In this document: positions 13,037 to 19,757 of the stretch, one piece after another | How positions within the stretch are numbered: position 1 is the first letter of the stretch | Layout of the letters: each line of letters begins with the position of its first letter | Source: Bacteroidales bacterium UBA2939 | GTDB taxonomy: Bacteria; Bacteroidota; Bacteroidia; Bacteroidales; P3 | Direction: 5' to 3' | Assembly: GCA_002349055.1 (NCBI GenBank) | Contig: DECD01000021.1 | Location: forward strand, 13,237-32,993 | DNA length: 19,757 nucleotides | The notes under the pieces: model-generated | What the model saw: the letters and a program-made list of their open reading frames with translations, nothing else | Told to the model about the DNA's origin: nothing | Databases searched by the model: none | Translations under genes and position numbers: made by a program

Positions 13037-14818
13037 TTACATTCTTTCCGGCACCTCGATGCCAAGGATATTCATCGTGTTTTTCAGTGCGTTGGCCACC
13101 ATGGCGCAGAGCTGCACGCGGAAATGCTTCAGCTGGGCGTTCTCCTCGCGCAGGATGGGCGTGTCCTGGTAGAAGCTGTTGAAAGCCTTGGCCAGGTCGT
13201 AAGCGTAGTTGGCCACCATGGCGGGACTGTAGGCGGCAGCGGCGGCAGCCACGGTCTCGGGCAGGGCATGCAGCGCCTTCACCACTTCCCTCTCCTTCTC
13301 TCCGAGGTTGATATGTTGATACGTTGATATGTTGAAATCTCCCGCCTTGCGGACGATGCTGCGGATGCGGGCGTGGGTGTACTGGATAAAGGGGCCGGTG
13401 TTGCCGTTGAAGTCGATGCTCTCGGCGGGATTGAACAGCATGTTCTTGGTTGGGTCGACCTTGAGGATGAAGTATTTGAGTGCACCGAGGGCGAGGATAT
13501 GGTAGAGGTGTTTCTGCTCCTCGGGACTCAGCTCGTCGTTCTTGCCGTGCTCGCGGCTCATCTCCTCGGCGGTCTTCTCCATCTCGTCGATGAGGTCGTC
13601 GGCGTCGACCACCGTGCCCTCGCGGCTCTTCATCTTGCCGTTGGGCAGCTCCACCATGCCGTAGCTCAGGTGGTAGACCTTGTCAGCCCACGCGAAGCCC
13701 AGCTTGCCGAGGATAAGTTTCAGCACCTTGAAGTGGTAGTCCTGTTCGTTGCCGACCACGTAAATCAGTCTTTCGGCGCCGAAGTCCTTATGGCGCAGCA
13801 ATGCGGTGCCGAGGTCCTGGGTCATGTAGACGCTGGTGCCGTCCTTGCGGAGCAGCAGCTTCTGGTCGAGGCCGTCGCCCGTCAGGTCGCACCACACCGA
13901 GCCGTCCTCCTTGCGGAACAGCACGCCCATATCCAAACCTTTCTGCACCAGTTCCTTGCCGAGCAGATAGGTGTTCGATTCATAGTATACCTTGTCGAAG
14001 CCCACGCCGAGACGGTTGTAGGTCTCGTCGAAGCCGGCATAGACCCATCCGTTCATCTTCTCCCACAGCGCGCGCACCTCCTTGTCGCCCTCTTCCCAAC
14101 GCTTGAGCATGCTCTGAGCCTCCACCATCAGGGGGGCATCTTTCTTGGCCTGCTCCTCCTCTACCCCACTCTTCATCAGCTGCATGACCTCCTCCTTGTA
14201 ATGCTTGTCAAACTCCACATAGTACTTGCCCACCAGGTGGTCGCCCTTCATGCCGGTGCTCTCGGGGGTTTCGCCGTTGCCGTAGCGCAGCCAAGCCAGC
14301 ATGCTCTTGCAGATGTGGATGCCGCGGTCGTTCACCAGGTTCACCTTCTTCACATTGGCACCGTTGGCGGCCAGCAACTGGCTCACCGACCAGCCCAGCA
14401 GGTTGTTGCGTATATGACCCAAGTGCAAGGGTTTGTTTGTGTTGGGGCTGCTGTATTCAACCACCACTGGAGCCTCGTCGGGGTTGGCCTTGGCGATGCC
14501 GAAGGTGGTGTCGGCCGCCTTCTCGGCCACGAAATTGGTCCAGTACGAGTCGGCCACCTCGAAGTTGAGGAAGCCCTTGATGACGTTGAAACCCTCGACG
14601 AGAGGCAGGGCGTTCTTCACGGCCTCGCCAATCTCGTTGGCCACGGCCTCGGGACTCTTGCGGGCCTGTTTCACGTAGGGGAACACCACAAGCGTGTAGT
14701 CGCCCTTGAATTCCTTGCGCGTGTCCTGCAAAACAATACTTTTCGCATCGGCGTCAATGCCATAGAGATTTTTCAGTGCCTCGGCAACTGCTTGAGATAG
14801 TGTGGTGGTAATATTCAT
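13037..14818 (-). CDS. argS: Arginyl-tRNA synthetase (ArgRS)
   Basis: This 593-residue class I synthetase charges tRNA-Arg. The N-terminal Arg-tRNA-synthetase domain covers about 1-90. The HIGH motif is HLGH in 'PNTNKPLHLGHIRNN' (125-139). The KMSKS position is 'GKMKSREG' (394-401), the degenerate form usual in ArgRS. The anticodon-binding DALR domain is at the C-terminus. The frame continues 22 codons upstream, but that extension covers the promoter and encodes an unlikely hydrophobic stretch, so ATG 14816-14818 is chosen. Residues 494-504 (DFNISTYQHIN), in the linker before the DALR domain, are encoded by an 8-nt tandem repeat. It is followed after 7 nt by the thioesterase gene. Confidence 0.97.
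   Translation of the reverse strand: MNITTTLSQAVAEALKNLYGIDADAKSIVLQDTRKEFKGDYTLVVFPYVKQARKSPEAVANEIGEAVKNALPLVEGFNVIKGFLNFEVADSYWTNFVAEKAADTTFGIAKANPDEAPVVVEYSSPNTNKPLHLGHIRNNLLGWSVSQLLAANGANVKKVNLVNDRGIHICKSMLAWLRYGNGETPESTGMKGDHLVGKYYVEFDKHYKEEVMQLMKSGVEEEQAKKDAPLMVEAQSMLKRWEEGDKEVRALWEKMNGWVYAGFDETYNRLGVGFDKVYYESNTYLLGKELVQKGLDMGVLFRKEDGSVWCDLTGDGLDQKLLLRKDGTSVYMTQDLGTALLRHKDFGAERLIYVVGNEQDYHFKVLKLILGKLGFAWADKVYHLSYGMVELPNGKMKSREGTVVDADDLIDEMEKTAEEMSREHGKNDELSPEEQKHLYHILALGALKYFILKVDPTKNMLFNPAESIDFNGNTGPFIQYTHARIRSIVRKAGDFNISTYQHINLGEKEREVVKALHALPETVAAAAAAYSPAMVANYAYDLAKAFNSFYQDTPILREENAQLKHFRVQLCAMVANALKNTMNILGIEVPERM
13307..13338 (-). repeat. Octamer tandem repeat inside argS (four GTTGATAT-type units)
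   Basis: The plus strand reads GTTGATAT, GTTGATAC, GTTGATAT and GTTGAAAT in direct succession. The array lies in the argS frame near codons 494-504. Because 8 is not a multiple of 3, a change of one unit would shift the frame. Confidence 0.88.
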
Positions 14819-14854
14819 ATAGATACAATATATAATATACAAAAAAACAATTTG

Positions 14855-14885
14855 CAAAAATACGAAGAAAAACCGAACCCGCAAA
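14855..14885 (-). promoter_or_regulatory. Bacteroidetes-type promoter for argS
   Basis: On the minus strand TTTG (14885-14882) is followed after 19 nt by TATTTTTG (14862-14855). The -7 element lies 36 nt upstream of the argS ATG and overlaps the longer open frame, which supports the shorter argS start. Confidence 0.85.
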
Positions 14886-14992
14886 AAATAATTTTTCCAA
14901 AAAGATATAATGTTAAAATTATGTTAAAATCTGAGCCAAAAACGGACTTCCGCACTCTTTATAGTAGAAAAGAAAAATTTAAAAATATTGAT

Positions 14993-17083
14993 ATGAAAAA
15001 AACAGTCTTTCTTTCAGCCCTGATGCTGCTGACGGTCTTTGCTCCGCAATCGAGGGCCATCGCCTTTTCCTTCGCAGGAGCACACGAAGTCGACTCCTTG
15101 GAGGCAAAACGTATTGCGCAATCAGTCCTCTCTTCCCAGGGAGTAAAATCGGAGCTGCACAACATCACACCTGCCACCTGGGAAGGTACCCTCTACCTCT
15201 ACACCACCGGGCAGAAAGACTTCGTCCTCCTGTCGGCCGACGCCGCCGTGAAGCCCATCCTCGCCTACTCCACCGACTCCCCTTTCCCCACCGACAGTCT
15301 CCCTCCTCAAGTGCAGGCGTTAATCCAGTCCTATATCGACATCGTTGATTATGCCCGGCAGAATAACCTTCCTCAGCATCCCGCATGGAAACAAGTCCAA
15401 TCCTCCAAGGACGGTACTGGCGTGGTACCCATGCTCACCAGTACCTGGAACCAGTACTATCCCTACAACGCCCTTTGTCCTCCCGCACCCACCTGGGGCA
15501 ACGCACTGAGTATCACAGGATGTGTGGCTACGGCCATGGCACAGATTATGCGCTATTGGCAATGGCCCGAAATTGGCTGGGGGCAGTATGAATATGATGA
15601 AAATTGGACTCGAATTTTCAGCGACGGGAGCTATCTTTTGGACACCACCCTGGTGTCGGAACAGTTCGACACCGTACACTACCAATGGAACCTGATGCCC
15701 GACGCGCTAGGTGCTAGCAGCAGCGACGCCGAAATCTATGCTGTGGCGCGACTGATGTTCGACTGTGGCGTGGCGACCAGGACAAGGTATTCTCCCGAAG
15801 CGAGTGGTGCCCTTATAAGGTCTACCACAGAGCCATCGGCAGAACAGGCACTGCTCACCCATTTCCGTTACTACCCCACCCTGCATTGTGTCAGCAGAAG
15901 CCAATACACAGACTCCGAATGGCTCGACCTCATGCAATCCGAATTGGACGCCGCACGTCCCATACTCTACAGCGCCGGAGGACACGCCCTGGTGGCCGAC
16001 GGCTACGACGGCGACCGCCGCCTTCACTTTAACCTTGGCTGGGGCGGCCAGTGCAACGGCTTCTACACAATCGACGACCTCTGCCTCGCCTCAGGGCTGT
16101 CTCCCTACACCCCGCACGAAGCTATCATTGGCATCCGGCCCAATACCGATAATGTCGACACCGCTATCGTCCAAGGCGTTGCCAGCGACACCCTCGGCGG
16201 ATACTGCACAGGCAACGGCGAGTATCCCTATGGACAACTCGTTAGCCTCATGGCACACACCGCCGAAGGCTACCGCTTCGACGGATGGACCAGCGGCCAC
16301 TTAGACAACCCACGCCACTTCCCAGCCACCATCCATTTCTCCGACACTGCCCTCATCCACAGCATCGCCTCCGATACACTTTATTACTGCACTCCTATAG
16401 AGGACAATAACTGGGATCATAATACCGTAGGAACCATCACCCGATTGGGCATACGGATTCCTTCAAGCAGCCTCCACGGAGAACGGGCCGTGTACGCTGT
16501 GCAATTCTACAAAAACCTCCCGAGTTTCCGTATCATGAACCTGTATATCCATAGTGGCGCAACACCTCCCGAAGAAGACTCTTCATCCTTTCGGCACACT
16601 TTCCTTGCCCCGAGATATGCCGTGGGGTGGATTACCCTCAACCTCGACTCTTCCGTAGTCATCGACACCACCGCCGACCTCTGGATTGTCTTCGAGGATG
16701 AAAACGGAATCATAGAAGATCTGTATGGCCACACCACATACGGCGGCAACTCCGACGGCTGTTGGTATCGCAATGAGACAGGGTGGCACACCCTCGACAG
16801 CATCGGTCTCTGGAGCACCTGGCGGATACGCGTTCTCACCAGTTCCTACTCCGACCCCGCCGCCATCCAGCCTGTGGCTGACGACTCTTCCGTCGCCATC
16901 TATGTCGACAACGGCCGCATCATCGTCACCGGTGCCGACGACGAGACCGTCCAAGTCTTCGACATCCTGGGCCGCCAGATTCAAGCTTTCAAGCAGTCAA
17001 GCAACCAAACAATTGCCTCAGGTGTCTATATGGTCAAAGTCGGTCCCCGCCCCGCCCAAAAAGTTGTCGTGACACGAAATTAA
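14993..17083 (+). CDS. C10-family cysteine peptidase (streptopain-like) with T9SS sorting domain
   Basis: This 696-residue secreted protease is of the SpeB/interpain/PrtT type. A signal peptide (about 1-22) is followed by an inhibitory prodomain (about 27-130, with 'FVLLSADAAVKPILAYS'). The catalytic domain has the nucleophile Cys177 in 'TGCVATAMAQIMRYW' and the catalytic His331 in 'GGHALVADGYDG', followed by 'HFNLGWGGQCNGFY' (345-358). Both residues are intact, so it should be active after prodomain removal. An InlB-B-like repeat ('GYRFDGWTSGHLDNPRHF', about 397-465) and a beta-rich region (about 485-615) follow. A type A T9SS sorting domain (about 634-696) ends it, with 'VQVFDILGRQI' and 'ASGVYMVKVG'. 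The frame is open 47 codons further upstream, but ATG 14993 gives the signal peptide at the N-terminus. No consensus promoter was found in the A/T-rich leader. Confidence 0.93.
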   Translation: MKKTVFLSALMLLTVFAPQSRAIAFSFAGAHEVDSLEAKRIAQSVLSSQGVKSELHNITPATWEGTLYLYTTGQKDFVLLSADAAVKPILAYSTDSPFPTDSLPPQVQALIQSYIDIVDYARQNNLPQHPAWKQVQSSKDGTGVVPMLTSTWNQYYPYNALCPPAPTWGNALSITGCVATAMAQIMRYWQWPEIGWGQYEYDENWTRIFSDGSYLLDTTLVSEQFDTVHYQWNLMPDALGASSSDAEIYAVARLMFDCGVATRTRYSPEASGALIRSTTEPSAEQALLTHFRYYPTLHCVSRSQYTDSEWLDLMQSELDAARPILYSAGGHALVADGYDGDRRLHFNLGWGGQCNGFYTIDDLCLASGLSPYTPHEAIIGIRPNTDNVDTAIVQGVASDTLGGYCTGNGEYPYGQLVSLMAHTAEGYRFDGWTSGHLDNPRHFPATIHFSDTALIHSIASDTLYYCTPIEDNNWDHNTVGTITRLGIRIPSSSLHGERAVYAVQFYKNLPSFRIMNLYIHSGATPPEEDSSSFRHTFLAPRYAVGWITLNLDSSVVIDTTADLWIVFEDENGIIEDLYGHTTYGGNSDGCWYRNETGWHTLDSIGLWSTWRIRVLTSSYSDPAAIQPVADDSSVAIYVDNGRIIVTGADDETVQVFDILGRQIQAFKQSSNQTIASGVYMVKVGPRPAQKVVVTRN

Positions 17084-17108
17084 AAATCAATAATCTACAA
17101 ACAAAGAG

Positions 17109-19163
17109 TCACCTCACCACCACCACCTTTTTTGCCGGCAGTGCGCCAACCTTCACAAGATATACACCCGCAGGAAGCAGTGAAGAATCTCCGTTTTGCG
17201 TGGATTTCATCACCTCGCGGCCAATCTGGTCAAAGACGCTCATCTCCATCCCTTCGGCTCCCTCCACCACGATGCGACCTTCGGTAGCGTATATCTTTAT
17301 CTCGGCAGCGTCGATATCTTCGATGCCTTGTGTGCTCTCGAAGTAGGCAGTATAGGTCACGTCGTCTGTCACTTGCACCGTGCGGGGATTGTCCGTATTA
17401 CCATCGTTCCACTGTGTAAAATAAAAGCCATAGTTGGCAGTGGCAGAGATGGTCGTGGTGTCGAGATACTCTGTAGTGGCGCCACCTGTCACTGAGCCTC
17501 TAACGGTATCGGAACTCTGTACACTAACGGTATATGTATTAATACCAAAGAATGCTGTAAAAGAGGTGTCTTGTGTTAGTGCGATTGTACGTGGATTATC
17601 CGTCACGCCGTCGTTCCATTGAGTGAAGTGGTAACCGTGGTTGGCGATGGCTTGAATAACAGATGTAGAGTCGCAGCGCACAATGCGGTCGCTTGGCCCC
17701 AATACCACATCGGCTGCACCGCGGATCGTGTCGGATGAAGATAAATTGACACTGATGTCGATTAATGGATGACGGAGGCAATCGCGGTAGGTGTACCAAC
17801 GATTGCTTGAACTGGTTGTATAATAGTAGTTATAAGAGCAACCATTAAGCATAAACACCCTGCCGGATGCATTATTGGCAAAAGCATAATTTCCAAGTAT
17901 AGGCGGTATGGACGGCATCATATACACAGTGTCCAGGCTGCGGCAGCCAGAGAAGGCATATTCTCCTATCGTTGTGACGCTGTTGGGAATTATGACGGAG
18001 GTCAGGCCGCTGCAATCCAGGAATGCATTATTGCCTATTCGCGTGACGCTGTCACCAATGGTGACTGTGGTCAGGCTGATACAACTGTCGAAAACATAAT
18101 TATATATCGAGGTGACACTATTGGGGATGGTGATGGAGATTAGGCTGCTGCAGTTACGGAAAGCCATTACGCCTATCGATGTGACACTGCTACCGAGGGT
18201 GACGGAAGTCAGGGCACTACAGTACGCGAAAGCATAACTGCCTATCTCTGTGACGCTGTCGGGGATATTGACGGAGACCAGACTGTTACAATATGAGAAA
18301 GCATAACTACCTATTGTATTGACGTTGTTGGGGATAGTGACGGCACCTCCCGTACCCAAATATGCTATCAAATTGTGTTTTGTGGCATCGGAATAAGCGA
18401 AGTCACCTTCTGTAACACCATTCATTGAAATGGCTCCCCACGGACTTCCTGTAGCACTTCCATAATATTCGATATGACGAACCCCAAAGAAAGCATTAGA
18501 ACCAATCGAAATGACGCTGTTGGGAATGGTGACGGAACCCAAACTGCCACAGCCTTTGAAAGCAGAGCTTCCAATCGAGGTGATATTGTTGGAAATAATG
18601 ATGGAAGTCAAACCACTACAGCCGTAGAAAACACCCGAGCCTATCGAGGTAACACCACTACCGATGGTGACGGAGTTCAGAGCCGTACAGTGAGAGAAAG
18701 TCTCATCGCCCATCGAGGTGACGCTGTTGGGGATGGTGACGGCGGTCAAGCTGCTACAATAAGAAAACGCATTATCAGAAATCGAAGTGACGCTGTTGGG
18801 AATGGTGACGGAGGTCAGTCCGCTACAAAAAGCGAAGGCTTCCCAACCTATCCAGGTGACGCTGGTGGGGATGGTGACGGATGTTAGGCCGCTACAGCCA
18901 TCGAAAGCATTGTGGCTTATAGAAGTTACGTTGAATTCAACGTCATAGAATGTTACCGTCGAAGGTATGACAAGGTCACCCGTGGGATGAGTCGTATAAT
19001 ACGGGTAATTCGTATTTTCTGATGTCACTTCAACGGTACTGCTGCTTATCCGGTTGAAAAACAATGTTTGTCCACTTGGAACCACGACGGAGAATTCATA
19101 GGCATTGGCAGTTGAACCTATCGCCATACATGCAGCAATCAAAAGAAATATTTTTGTCTTCAT
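17109..19163 (-). CDS. BspA-type leucine-rich-repeat surface protein with T9SS sorting domain
   Basis: This 684-residue secreted protein begins with a signal peptide (MKTKIFLLIAACMAIGSTANA). Two blocks of 23-residue BspA/LRR_5 repeats ('SVTIPNSVTSIG..AF..CS.LT') span about 66-226 and 276-430. They are split by a 'GSATGSPWGA' insert (228-275) common in this family. Two InlB-B-like repeats follow (about 473-540 and 545-609), each with FTQWNDG.TDNPRT. A type A T9SS sorting domain is at 616-684 ('MSVFDQIGRE', 'PAGVYLVKVGALPAKKVVVV'). Related proteins bind host or bacterial surfaces; the ligand here is unknown. The ATG at 19161-19163 is chosen because an upstream frame extension runs into the promoter (19198-19228). 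It converges on the C10 peptidase gene with only 25 nt between stops and no shared hairpin. Confidence 0.93.
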   Translation of the reverse strand: MKTKIFLLIAACMAIGSTANAYEFSVVVPSGQTLFFNRISSSTVEVTSENTNYPYYTTHPTGDLVIPSTVTFYDVEFNVTSISHNAFDGCSGLTSVTIPTSVTWIGWEAFAFCSGLTSVTIPNSVTSISDNAFSYCSSLTAVTIPNSVTSMGDETFSHCTALNSVTIGSGVTSIGSGVFYGCSGLTSIIISNNITSIGSSAFKGCGSLGSVTIPNSVISIGSNAFFGVRHIEYYGSATGSPWGAISMNGVTEGDFAYSDATKHNLIAYLGTGGAVTIPNNVNTIGSYAFSYCNSLVSVNIPDSVTEIGSYAFAYCSALTSVTLGSSVTSIGVMAFRNCSSLISITIPNSVTSIYNYVFDSCISLTTVTIGDSVTRIGNNAFLDCSGLTSVIIPNSVTTIGEYAFSGCRSLDTVYMMPSIPPILGNYAFANNASGRVFMLNGCSYNYYYTTSSSNRWYTYRDCLRHPLIDISVNLSSSDTIRGAADVVLGPSDRIVRCDSTSVIQAIANHGYHFTQWNDGVTDNPRTIALTQDTSFTAFFGINTYTVSVQSSDTVRGSVTGGATTEYLDTTTISATANYGFYFTQWNDGNTDNPRTVQVTDDVTYTAYFESTQGIEDIDAAEIKIYATEGRIVVEGAEGMEMSVFDQIGREVMKSTQNGDSSLLPAGVYLVKVGALPAKKVVVVR
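17874..18930 (-). repeat. DNA repeats of about 69 nt encoding the LRR units
   Basis: Degenerate direct repeats with a period of about 69 nt encode the 23-residue LRR units. The most conserved word on the plus strand is a GTGACGCTGTTGGGGATGGT-like core. Two arrays flank a non-repeated insert at about 18339-18481. High identity between units makes copy-number change by recombination possible. Confidence 0.85.
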
Positions 19164-19197
19164 AACGTCTATTGCATATAAGAACCGAACGACGCTG

Positions 19198-19228
19198 CAA
19201 AAATACAAATTATTTATGATATGGCAAA
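19198..19228 (-). promoter_or_regulatory. Bacteroidetes-type promoter for the BspA-like gene
   Basis: On the minus strand TTTG (19228-19225) is followed after 19 nt by TATTTTTG (19205-19198), 34 nt upstream of the chosen ATG. Spacing and -7 octamer are identical to the argS promoter. Confidence 0.85.
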
Positions 19229-19316
19229 ATATTATTTTTAGAGCCTTTATTTAATATTTATTAACTTAAATTCCGAACCTCTTCCTCGTCCAATAGGTTC
19301 GTTTTTCGCTACATCT

Positions 19317-19413
19317 CAGAAAAACAAGACTAACACATTGTACCTGATAGCGATAAACACCGTACCATCTACCTATCAACTCCCTATCAACACCTAACCA
19401 ACTCCTACCGTGG
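19317..19413 (+). repeat. Dispersed intergenic repeat element, right copy
   Basis: The plus strand holds ACCATCTA (19364-19371) and then three 11-nt units over 19373-19405 (CTATCAACTCC, CTATCAACACC, TAACCAACTCC). TACCGTGG (19406-19413) closes it. It matches the left copy at 1054-1134 in inverted orientation, with one extra unit, and the flank before the array is also related without gaps. Confidence 0.75.
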
Positions 19414-19626
19414 GGCGCCGGCGGCTGTGGGCATGGTTGGTTGGTGATTGATGATACAAATTTGTATTTCAAAAAAAGGGGGCATGAAAATACATGATGT
19501 TCCTTATTTCCTTATTATAAGGAGTGAAGAGGAGTGAGAGGGGAGTGAAAAAGAGTGAGAGGGACAATACTGCTTTGGACGACAACGGGGATTTTTTACG
19601 ACAACAAAGGCAACAAGAGACAACGA
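19414..19626. other. Intergenic region with low-complexity repeats, no gene seen
   Basis: Together with the repeat element before it, this fills nearly 500 nt between the BspA-like promoter and the partial gene at the edge. It contains a GC-rich patch (19411-19432), a short palindrome CCTTATTATAAGG (19510-19522), a purine-rich repeat, and several ACAAC words at 19578-19624. No open frame with recognisable content or RNA fold was found. Confidence 0.55.
19521..19563 (+). repeat. Purine-rich tandem repeat, four GGAGTGA-type units of 10-11 nt
   Basis: GGAGTGAAGA, GGAGTGAGAGG, GGAGTGAAAA and AGAGTGAGAG follow in succession. The run is almost pure purine on the plus strand. It lies upstream of the palindromes and terminator belonging to the edge gene. 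Confidence 0.75.
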
Positions 19627-19650
19627 AAGCCCACCGGGGACGGTGGGCTT
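19627..19650 (-). terminator. Intrinsic terminator of the gene at the right edge
   Basis: A perfect 10-bp stem, AAGCCCACCG with CGGTGGGCTT around a 4-nt loop, is followed on the minus strand by TCGTTG, a weak U-tract. It lies about 50 nt after the stop codon of the minus-strand edge gene. Confidence 0.75.
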
Positions 19651-19672
19651 GGTTATTGGATTGCTTGTTTTT

Positions 19673-19689
19673 GCAGGCGGGACGCCTGC
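19673..19689. repeat. REP-like GC-rich palindrome
   Basis: GCAGGCG, then GGA, then CGCCTGC forms a perfect 7-bp stem with a 3-nt loop. It is followed by the palindromic word CCCGGG (19693-19698). It sits between a stop codon and a terminator, a typical place for repetitive extragenic palindromes, but no second copy lies in this window. Confidence 0.5.
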
Positions 19690-19698
19690 GTACCCGGG

Positions 19699-19757
19699 TT
19701 AACCGATGTTGCCGGTGCCGATGTAGGTGGAGGTGGAGACGCGGCCGGTGTACTTCT
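19699..19757 (-). CDS. C-terminal end of an unidentified protein (runs off the window)
   Basis: On the minus strand the frame enters from the right edge and ends at TAA (19699-19701). The visible 18 residues are K-Y-T-G-R-V-S-T-S-T-Y-I-G-T-G-N-I-G. The GC-rich, codon-biased sequence (ACC, GGC, ATC) and the terminator downstream support a real gene end. The fragment is too short to identify. Confidence 0.6.
   Translation of the reverse strand, partial: KYTGRVSTSTYIGTGNIG

Noticed and set aside
14819..14884. 22-codon N-terminal extension of argS
   Set aside because: The extension covers the TTTG-N19-TATTTTTG promoter and adds an atypical hydrophobic leader; the ATG at 14818 gives a normal ArgRS start.
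14852..14992. 47-codon N-terminal extension of the C10 peptidase
   Set aside because: It would bury the signal peptide and overlaps the argS promoter region; ATG 14993 is the natural start.
17874..18930. Regular direct repeats that could suggest a CRISPR array
   Set aside because: The period is about 69 nt, the repeats are degenerate and fully coding, and they encode 23-residue LRR units.
1..19757. Integrated mobile element bounded by the repeat copies at both ends
   Set aside because: No integrase, transposase, relaxase or attachment-site duplication was seen, and the content between the copies is mostly core genes.

Overview
The window looks like a chromosomal segment of a gut- or rumen-type member of the Bacteroidales. 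The evidence is direct: four promoters of the Bacteroidetes form TTTG-N19/20-TAnnTTTG, two secreted proteins ending in type IX secretion (T9SS) sorting domains, a BspA-type leucine-rich-repeat protein, and a tRNA-Arg gene without an encoded CCA end. The housekeeping genes are GC-rich. The two window edges and most gaps between transcription units are AT-rich.

Layout. Positions 1-510 hold the N-terminal part of a secreted protein on the minus strand. An AT-rich gap follows, holding an 11-nt tandem repeat element with a hairpin (about 1005-1134). Next come tRNA-Arg(ACG) with its own promoter and terminator (1200-1383) and a long co-directional minus-strand run. In transcription order this run is: GroES-like protein (9215), alaS, a small phage-like gene, tgt, GT2 glycosyltransferase, ECF sigma factor, outer-membrane protein and GNAT acetyltransferase (1474). 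Several of its joints are tight: 2 nt between the small gene and tgt, 0 nt between the glycosyltransferase and sigma gene, and a 4-nt overlap between sigma and outer-membrane genes. Divergent from the GroES-like gene is a plus-strand pair, a secreted protein of unknown function and dxs, joined by an ATGA overlap. After two hairpins comes a minus-strand argS/acyl-ACP thioesterase operon. A C10 cysteine peptidase (plus) and a BspA-like LRR protein (minus) then converge; both are predicted T9SS cargo. The right edge is an intergenic region holding a second, inverted copy of the 11-nt repeat element, a terminator, and the last codons of another minus-strand gene.

How the genes work together. Most encode core functions: alanyl- and arginyl-tRNA synthesis, tRNA modification, the first MEP isoprenoid step and release of fatty acids. 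The C10 peptidase and LRR protein are surface or secreted factors with matching C-terminal architecture, but sit in separate transcription units.

I did not find a clear new multi-gene system. The observations most worth following are: (i) the glycosyltransferase and ECF sigma genes lie in one reading frame, separated by a single TAG; (ii) a dispersed 11-nt repeat element occurs inverted at both edges with different copy number; (iii) 7-nt and 8-nt tandem repeats lie inside alaS and argS; (iv) a small phage-like gene is embedded between alaS and tgt; (v) Tgt lacks the usual three zinc-binding cysteines. All family assignments come from reading motifs by eye; no database search was run.
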